Source of the DNA: Platycnemis pennipes
Lineage: Eukaryota > Arthropoda > Insecta > Odonata > Platycnemididae
Length of the DNA stretch: 64,000 nucleotides
Assembly: GCA_933228895.1 (NCBI GenBank)
Contig: OW121851.1
Location: 131,363,624 to 131,427,623, forward strand
Direction: 5' to 3'
Made by a program: the position numbers and the translations under genes. Positions 57,960-64,000 of this stretch are shown here, one piece after another (position 1 is the first letter of the stretch; the number at the start of each line of letters is the position of its first letter). Under the pieces are notes generated by a model that had not been told where the DNA came from, made no database searches, and saw only the letters and a program-made list of their open reading frames with translations.

Positions 57960-57997
57960 CACTGTGGTCTGAAATCGGATATAGCCGGACAAAAGTC
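57960..57997 (+). promoter_or_regulatory. RSS-like transposase recognition site, left end
   Basis: Heptamer CACTGTG (57960-57966), 22-bp spacer, then ACAAAAGTC (57989-57997). The vertebrate RSS is CACAGTG, a 12- or 23-bp spacer, then ACAAAAACC, so six of seven and seven of nine positions agree. RSS-like Transib ends are known in the family; the match here is read directly. Confidence 0.75.
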
Positions 57998-58636
57998 CAA
58001 AATTGCTTCTTTTGAGGTACACACTTGAAACTTGTCATAAACGCTCAGAATTGATCACTGATCATGGAACAATAAGCCATTTTTGGATGATCTCATCCGT
58101 TTTTCAGGTACAGAGGCCCGAACTTGGCCAAGTTTCCAAAAACACACCCGATCTTGCTTTTCTTCAAAAATATTTGAAGTTAAGTTGCTGGTGGAGTTTT
58201 GGAAGGATTTTTATGAAGTAAAAAACATTATATTCCGGTAATATGGTACTTTATCTATATTATCTGTTAGTTTCGAAGATTTTGGTTAATATTAGTGTGG
58301 TATTACGTCGCAAAATGGCGGACCCTTTTTCCGGGTAAAATTTGACATAAAGTAGACAATATCTTTAGTTTAAGAAAATTGCCACCGCAAAAACTTTCAT
58401 GAAAGTATGTAACAAAGATATTTTAAGAATGTAAAGCAAAAATCTTGGAAAAAAGTTGGCGGCTGCGAAAATGAACGCAATTTTTCGATCGCGCTTCACG
58501 GCACGGCTCCGCGACGCGGTGACTCCGTTGGATATTTCAAGTTGTTTGGAACTAATTATTGAAAATTGTCATTTTAACCATGGTATACAGTCTCTATTGA
58601 CCTGAAATACTATATTGAAGGTATTACGAGGATATT
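57960..58636 (+). repeat. Transib left terminal inverted repeat, 677 bp
   Basis: Matches the right arm base for base in length. I count about four mismatches (for example TTTTTCAGG versus TTTTTGAGG, CCCGAAC versus CCCAAAC). A 72-codon frame (58003-58221) lies in it and, inverted, in the right arm; it has no known domain and is treated as incidental. Confidence 0.95.
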
Positions 58637-59370
58637 GGATTGATCGAATTGATCACTGAACGCGTGACTCTGGTATACATGCTCTGGTTTGTATACTATA
58701 CGGATTCTTGCCGCATGTTGGAACATCTTTTGGTGCAGAATTTAAGTTTTCACGCGAAAGGTACCCTACACATTTACCAGGAAAGGCAACAGTCAGAGAT
58801 TCTTCTTCTACTCCTTACCCTTTTCACACTTGCCGAGGAGGAACGTGCGAAAAGGGGCTTTTTATGACACCGCGCAGCCTTTAACGGGTATTTCCGAAGG
58901 GCTTTTTCCTTTTCCCTTCAAAAACGCATTTTAGCTGGCAGTTCTTATTTGGATTTGGAGGATGAGTGTTGTGCCTGTAGTGATTTAGTGATTTGCTAAA
59001 ATCTGTGTGTGTCTAGTGAATTGATTCGTCATTGAATATATATCATATACACGTACATGGAATATACATATATATCATTGAATTAGTTTCGCTGTTTATT
59101 TCCTGTGTTGGTCAGCGGTGTTTCTGGTTTACTCAATAGTCTTTCTTTTTCAAGGTTAGTATTTTGAATATAATTTTCAGTATCGCTATTTTATCTTAGC
59201 ATTTCACTCCGACGCTTATAATATTCCTTTTTATAAAGCTTCACGGCGTTTTTTCGCCGATCTTATATTATGGAAAATATAATCGTGAAAGGTATTCATC
59301 GTGCGACTTTCATTACATAATTTTATCTGTCGGATCCATACACAGATTTTTTGTGTTGTCCAGCTCTGAA

Positions 59371-61153
59371 ATGACATCATATCAGATCACACGTTTGGAG
59401 CTACACAACAAGATAATTGAGATGAAAGGAAAATCATTGCACGATAAAAAAATATTCTTGCTGGTTTGTTATCTCGGACTTTGAATTTAGAGAATCATTT
59501 CGATGCCCTAGATAGTCTCCGTGAATTTCTATGAAGGTTCTTGGTATATTACCAGAAAAAGTGGGAAGAATGTTTTCAAAAAAACGAGCAATTTTTAGCT
59601 CGCAATAATGCATGGCTCAAAGAGCCAATTATTTTCCCGGAAGCAGTCCGTGAGTACCTACCAGGTACTTCTACAATGACCGGAATGTATTTTCTGATTT
59701 ATTTCTTTTGCCCAATATCATGGACGAAGGTTTTTACATGGAATTTATATCTTAACATTATTGATTCATTAGGTTCATTGGGGCGACCAAAAAAAGGTTT
59801 TAGGACTTCCTCAGACAGGTCAAAAAGAAGAAAAGTCCAAAATATTGAAAGTTCTTCCTCTCCTGCCGAGCTCGCATTGGCAGCCTCTTGGCAGAGAGGA
59901 AGGTGATAGTGCTACCGCTCAACTTCTCATGGAAGTAACGACTACCACTCCCACTAGAGCAAGAAGAATTCTCACTAGGTGGAGGAAAAAAGATGAGATG
60001 CAGTCGGAGATGTCGCCAGAGGAGGCTCTATCTCTGATGATCACCACTGAGCTGACAAAGAATCAGTATAATTGCTCCGCTCTTAGTTACGGGCACAACC
60101 TGTAACCTAGCTATGTGCGAGTGTTAAATGCAAAAAGCGCTGCATACCCCGAAGGAATACACATAACAGAAAACATTAGCGAAGTGAGTTTACAAGATCT
60201 ATTGAACCATACAGAATCGCGGATACTGACATGCGTTTCCACGACTCTAGCATCCGGCAACAAAGTAAATTGCACATTAATTTGCAAGTATGGATTTGAT
60301 GGGAGTTCGGGCCTTTCTCAATATAAACAGTTGTGGGAAGAAGCAGATACTTCAGATGAATATTTATTTATGAGCGAAATGGTGCCACTTCGTTTGCTGA
60401 ATGACGCAACTGGTACGAGCTTAAGGCATTTCTTGTTTCATACCTTGTTTATCTTTGGCCAATCTGATAGCAGTACAGTTGAGTACCAATAATATATTAA
60501 CTATTTTAGATGAGATTATCTGGAAAAATCCTCGCCCGTCGTCAACCATATTTTGCCGGCCCATTCGCCTTCAGTGGCTAAAAGAAACCAAGGAAGTTGC
60601 TATGGCGGAAAGGAATTATGTACAAAAGCAGATAGACGGCTTAAAAAATTGGAATTGGGGAAATTATTCTGTTAATTTCAGCTTGCTTCTGAGCATGATA
60701 GATAGAAAGGTAAGGATTTTCCCTATTTTTAAATTGATGGACAAGTAAATGGTGGTGGATATTGTAAAACAAATCTATAAAAACATTTTTTAGGTATGCA
60801 ATGCATTGACTGATTGTGCTACTATGAGGTGCTACATCTGCGGAGCGAAAGCTTCCCAGATGAATGATTTAAGGGCAATGAAAGATCGACCAGCAGATGT
60901 TACTAAATATTCCTTTGGTCTGTCTACCCTATACTGCTATATTCGGTTTTTCGAATGCGTATTGCACATATCGTATCGACTGGAGTTAAAACAGGGGCAG
61001 GTGAGAAATAATCCAAACAAGCTGGAAACTGTATTTAAGGTAAAATAAATATCTTTAATGATAAATAAATAATGATAAATCTCTTAATAGGCCCGCGACA
61101 ACGTAAGAACACAGCTAACAGAAAAAAAGATTAGCATTCAGAAGGCATTTAGA
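59371..61153 (+). pseudogene. Transib transposase (RAG1 core-like), truncated and frameshifted, five exon segments
   Basis: ATG at 59371 opens MTSYQITRLELHNKIIEMKG, a typical Transib start. After two frame breaks (near 59480 and 59495) and a TGA (59532), KKWEECFQKNEQFLARNNAW runs to 59664. Four GT-AG introns are placed by reading continuity: 59665-59772, 60413-60509, 60710-60793 and 61040-61090. The second segment (GRPKKGF) shifts frame near 59890 and has a TAA at 60103 where PSYVRVLNAK continues. Catalytic Asp 1 lies in KYGFDGSSG (codon 60298-60300) and Asp 2 in SMIDRKV (60701-60703). The CYIC zinc-type pair follows at 60830, then LSTLYCYIRFFECVLHISYR. Reading reaches EKKISIQKAFRNI at the right repeat boundary. 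The C-terminal part with the third acidic residue is missing. Confidence 0.9.
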
Positions 61154-61830
61154 AATATCCTCGTAATACCTTCAATATAGTATTTCAGGTCAATAGAGAC
61201 TGTATACCATGGTTAAAATGACAATTTTCAATAATTAGTTCCAAACAACTTGAAATATCCAACGGAGTCACCGCGTCGCGGAGCCGTGCCGTGAAGCGCG
61301 ATCGAAAAATTGCGTTCATTTTCGCAGCCGCAAACTTTTTTCCAAGATTTTTGCTTTACATTCTTAAAATATCTTTGTTACATACTTTCATGAAAGTTTT
61401 TGCGGTGGCAATTTTCTTAAACTAAAGATATTGTCTACTTTATGTCAAATTTTACCCGGAAAAAGGGTCCGCCATTTTGCGACGTAATACCACACTAATA
61501 TTAACCAAAATCTTCGAAACTAACAGATAATATAGATAAAGTACCATATTACCGGAATATAATGTTTTTTACTTCATAAAAATCCTTCCAAAACTCCACC
61601 AGCAGCTTAACTTCAAATATTTTTGAAGAAAAGCAAGATCGGGTGTGTTTTTGGAAACTTGGCCAAGTTTGGGCCTCTGTACCTCAAAAACGGATGAGAT
61701 CATCCAAAAATGGCTTATTGTTCCATGATCAGTGATCAATTCTGAGCGTTTATGACAAGTTTCAAGTGTGTACCTCAAAAGAAGCAATTTTGGACTTTTG
61801 TCCGGCTATATCCGATTTCAGACCACAGTG
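61154..61830 (-). repeat. Transib right terminal inverted repeat, 677 bp
   Basis: Inverted copy of 57960-58636 without indels. It begins exactly where transposase reading stops (after FRN, 61153), so it appears to replace the original 3' coding part and terminus. The terminal RSS-like site is 61793-61830 in inverted orientation. Confidence 0.95.
61793..61830 (-). promoter_or_regulatory. RSS-like transposase recognition site, right end
   Basis: On the minus strand, heptamer CACTGTG (61830-61824), a 22-bp spacer and ACAAAAGTC (61801-61793) are identical to the left end. Confidence 0.75.
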
Positions 61831-61835
61831 CAGCG
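61831..61835 (+). repeat. Transib target-site duplication, right (CAGCG)
   Basis: Identical to 57955-57959 and directly adjacent to the element end. Confidence 0.95.
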
Positions 61836-62996
61836 GGTGAATAGGAACGCTTTTCAAAAAGTGCGCTCAGACCCGAAACGGTATCACTTGAGACTGACTA
61901 CGTTTTAGGAATTGCTTCTTTGTAATCTTGTCCTTCTAGTAGAGTGAAAACGAGAACTCGACGACTGAATTTAAGCAAATGATACTCTGTCGAATGGAAG
62001 CCTACCATACGAGAGAGGTGTGAAATTGGGTATTTAGAAAACCTCGTATAGGTTCAAAGTAAGGTGACATTGTAGCGCTTACTCAGATTTCAAGTTTTTC
62101 TTTCCTGAAAGGAAATCTAATACCATAGCTGCCACATTAGGTTACTTTTTTGAGCCTTGTATGAATATCGGAGTTACCAAACATGATACAAAATCATATT
62201 ACTTAGTCGGGTGAAAAGGACCAGCACGCGCAGGAGTTCAGTTCCAAGTCGCTGATCGAGGGTGAAGCATTGAACCAGTTATACTCAACTGACACTTGGA
62301 AAAATTCCTTCTGCTACTGAAAAGTAAGTAGATATACAACTAATATTGATAAATTGCTTACTTACACTTAATGTTTTACATTAAAAACATCAAATGTTTA
62401 TAAGAATGTTTGAGCGATAGTGGCTAAAAATTTGTTTTTAGGCCATACTCTTTTATTTAAGTATTATAAGAAGTTTAATGGAATAAACCTATTTTAATGC
62501 TATTCTATATCACGTTATAGATATTTACTACGTATAACGAGGAGGAGGAAAGAGATTTTCCCCGTCATAGAGGTGAATTATTACGGCGACGAGCACGATT
62601 TACAGGCTGAGCGAGAGGTAAGCTACCTTCGTTTGATGTAACATATGTTGTGTACTGTTCCATATATATTAACCAATTATTCGCTGAAACAATATCATAA
62701 AACATACGCATTTCGTGATGGAAATTTATTGTTAATAATTCACATTGAGTTCCATACCTATACATTCTACATTACTCAGTGGTCTATATTTTCCAATCTG
62801 AAAGAAAAGGAGGTGATATAATGTACGTGATAGAGGGATTGCCAGAGTATTAAATATTATATATGGCAACAGAATTAGTTGTGGAACGCCTTACAACCTC
62901 CTTTTGATAGCGTAACATTAGCAAAATTTCATTTAAAACGTATTTATGAAAGTGATAATTTTCACTTACCGTTAATGTTTTTCCTTTTGGATTAAG
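61836..62996. other. Presumed 5' region of the pogo-like element
   Basis: No convincing frame links this stretch to the transposase. The bases before the ATG at 62997 (TTTTTCCTTTTGGATTAAG) could act as a 3' splice site, so an upstream non-coding exon is possible. The minus-strand frame 62765-62565 is treated separately. Confidence 0.35.
62565..62765 (-). pseudogene. Possible piggyBac-like transposase C-terminal remnant
   Basis: The frame includes NFHHEMRMFYDIVSANNWLI and ends PVNRARRRNNSPL. The MRMFYDIVSANNWLIY stretch resembles the segment near the end of the piggyBac catalytic domain (WP-R-FY...N-W/A-IY). No catalytic Asp block or Cys-rich tail was seen, so this is tentative and may be chance. 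Confidence 0.25.
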
Positions 62997-64000
62997 ATGG
63001 GGAAGTACCGGCGAAAAACGGAACAGACATGGACAGAGGAGGATATGAGAATGGCGCTGAAAGCTTTCAGAGAGGGAAGAAGCATGAGGCATTCTGCCGA
63101 ACTTTTCAATGTTCCCCGTACTTGCCTCTATCGTAGGATAGTAGCGGATACGGAAAAATTGAAGACAAGAGGGGGGCAAAATGTCTTCTCAGTGGAAGAA
63201 GAGGAAGCATTAATTACACTGTAAAAAGTTGATCTGATTTTCAGTGCGATCTGAATTTAAGCGCTGTCTGGTTGTAAGGCAGGAACACGGATTTAAGGTA
63301 CGGAAGAGGCAGGAACATGGATGGTTGGTACAGGAGCAGTTGAGCAGGAAGCAGAGGAAGCAGGATTCTGGATGGTCTGATATTCAGCCGTTCACTTGCC
63401 TTATTTTTAGACAAGATACTATTGCTGAAATTCAACATACCCTGTCTTAAAATTGTTGCATCTGAAATTCAGATCGCTTTTGTACCTTAAAATCAGATCT
63501 ACTTTTTACAGTGTAGAATAATTCTTAGGTTATGTGAAATTGGGTTCGGATTGACAAGAGATGATGTCATGAAGGTGGCATATGGGTTTTCCATTGAAAA
63601 CAACATAAAAAACAATTTCTGTGCGTTAAAAAAACGAGCAGGCAAGGATTGGTTCTTGAATTTTATATCTAGACATCCTTTAAGTCTTCGAAAACCCGAA
63701 GGTTTGTCAGTGGAGCTGAGGGTTTAAATAAGGAAGATGTAGACGATTTTTTTTCAAAGTTAACTATTTCGATGGCTGAGGCTGGAGTTATGGATAGGCC
63801 CCACCTTATATACAACGTTGACGAAACGGGATGTGTATTAAATAATCGCCAAACCCAAAAGAATGTTGCAAGAACAGGATCTAAGGTAGTCATAAAACAG
63901 ACGTCAGTGGAAAAGGGGGAATTGGTGACAGTTGTTGCGTGCTGCAATGCAAGTGGACATTACATACCACCTTTTGTAATTTTTAAGGGGAAAAAGTTCC
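62997..64000 (+). pseudogene. pogo/Tigger/Jerky-like transposase, interrupted by a MITE, runs off the window
   Basis: ATG at 62997 starts MGKYRRKTEQTWTEEDMRMA. A psq-type helix-turn-helix follows (GRSMRHSAELFNVPRTCLYR, residues about 28-50) that would bind transposon ends. At codon 73 the frame meets a MITE (63217-63513). After it, GFGLTRDDVMKVAYGFSIEN and WFLNFISRHPLSLRKPEG continue the helical CENP-B-like region. A one-base frame change near 63705-63712 moves reading to the frame of GLNKEDVDDFFSKL, and the DDE catalytic domain begins: PHLIYNVDETG (first Asp), NVARTGSK, GELVTVVACCNASGHYIPPF and VIFKGKKF at the window edge. The remaining catalytic residues lie outside. The role is cut-and-paste transposition by the Tc1/mariner-related pogo group. 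Both interruptions make this copy non-functional. Confidence 0.85.
63217..63513. mobile_element. 297-bp MITE inside the transposase gene
   Basis: Terminal inverted repeats of 25 bp with one mismatch: CACTGTAAAAAGTTGATCTG on the left, CACTGTAAAAAGTAGATCTG on the inverted right. A second shared block GCGATCTGAATTT lies further in. A TA duplication flanks it (63215-63216 and 63514-63515), indicating Tc1/mariner-type insertion. The interior has a repeated AGGCAGGAACA block and no credible gene. Leaving it out rejoins the transposase frame. Confidence 0.92.

Larger units (their letters stand above)
57960..61830 (+). mobile_element. Transib DNA transposon with long terminal inverted repeats
   Basis: A 3871-bp element is bounded by inverted repeats of exactly 677 bp (57960-58636 and 61154-61830) and a perfect 5-bp duplication CAGCG. 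Both ends begin CACTGTG, like the V(D)J heptamer CACAGTG. The interior (58637-61153) encodes a broken RAG1-like transposase. The superfamily assignment rests on the terminus, the 5-bp GC-rich duplication and protein motifs, three independent lines. Transib elements are animal transposons related to the ancestor of RAG1. This copy cannot make active transposase but could be moved in trans, since both ends look intact. Confidence 0.95.
57930..64000 (+). mobile_element. Putative outer pogo/Tigger/Jerky-like transposon, partial, hosting a Transib and a MITE
   Basis: The 5' boundary is inferred. TA followed by GTAGGGTAAAGGGGGGTGAA at about 57929-57950 looks like a Tc1/mariner-superfamily terminus. 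Bridging the Transib insertion joins GGGTGAATCGGACCAGCG to GGTGAATAGGAACGC, leaving one CAGCG. The transposase gene starts 62997, and the 3' end lies beyond the window, so the matching terminal inverted repeat cannot be checked. Three GGGTGAAT-like motifs (57942, 61835, 62209) may be subterminal repeats. Confidence 0.45.

Noticed and set aside
58003..58221. 72-codon frame, present again inverted at 61569-61787
   Set aside because: It is duplicated only because it lies in the Transib terminal repeats. It begins at TTG and has no known domain.
1..64000. CRISPR arrays, rRNA genes, bacterial operons, complete LTR retrotransposons
   Set aside because: No regular short-repeat/spacer arrays, no rRNA signatures, no closely spaced co-oriented genes, and no paired LTRs with gag-pol motifs were seen.

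Overview
This is a eukaryotic window, most likely from an arthropod, probably an insect with a large repeat-rich genome. I base this on the repeat types: non-LTR retrotransposons with (TAGATG)n tails, tRNA-derived SINEs, Penelope-like elements with hammerhead-like ends, and Transib, hAT, Helitron, mariner and pogo-like DNA transposons. Short GT-AG introns occur inside one transposase. I cannot name the species. The only intact host gene I can defend is a tRNA-Pro(AGG) at 18.85 kb. I found no convincing host protein-coding exon. The long open frames in GC-rich, pyrimidine-rich blocks (about 2, 6, 27, 29, 48, 51 and 55-56 kb) look like stop-poor background.

Layout. A diverged 285-bp tandem repeat (1-540) opens the window. 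From 0.5 to 8.6 kb there is a dense cluster of 5'-truncated copies of one non-LTR retrotransposon, called family A here. Its 3' end is a conserved block reading CCCTGCCACACACC..GGTGGCTTGCAGGGTAT followed by a TAGATG repeat. About two dozen family A pieces are scattered across the window on both strands. A second LINE, family B, whose 3' tail is (ATG)n, lies at 10.9-11.85, 15.1-15.6, 36.2, 42.8-43.2 and 43.6 kb. A tRNA-derived SINE with clean target-site duplications occurs at 2.85 and 27.9 kb. A Helitron helicase remnant with a correct-looking 3' hairpin lies at 20.8-21.3 kb, next to a 245-bp tandem array rich in TATCGATA. A hAT-like element carrying a Jockey-like reverse transcriptase fragment spans 31.0-32.3 kb. 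A mariner remnant is at 36.4-36.6 kb and a Penelope endonuclease remnant at 53.4 kb. Several inverted-repeat elements (1.35, 18.3 and 41.4 kb) and isolated sites (32.7 kb) carry hammerhead-ribozyme-like cores of the Penelope type.

The most interesting region is 57.93-64.0 kb, a three-level transposon nest. The outer element appears to be a pogo/Tigger/Jerky-like transposon. Its transposase (psq helix-turn-helix, then a DDE domain containing NVDETG) starts at 62997 and runs off the right edge. A 297-bp MITE with a TA duplication sits inside that transposase gene; leaving it out restores the frame. A 3871-bp Transib element (57960-61830), a relative of the RAG1 V(D)J recombinase, appears inserted in the outer element's 5' region with a perfect 5-bp duplication (CAGCG). 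The Transib has unusually long 677-bp terminal inverted repeats that are about 99% identical. Each end carries a heptamer, 22-bp spacer and nonamer arrangement like a recombination signal sequence. Its RAG1-like gene has four recognisable introns and keeps the first two catalytic aspartates and the CxxC motif. It is broken by frameshifts and stops, and its C-terminal part, including the third catalytic residue, is replaced by an inverted copy of the left end.
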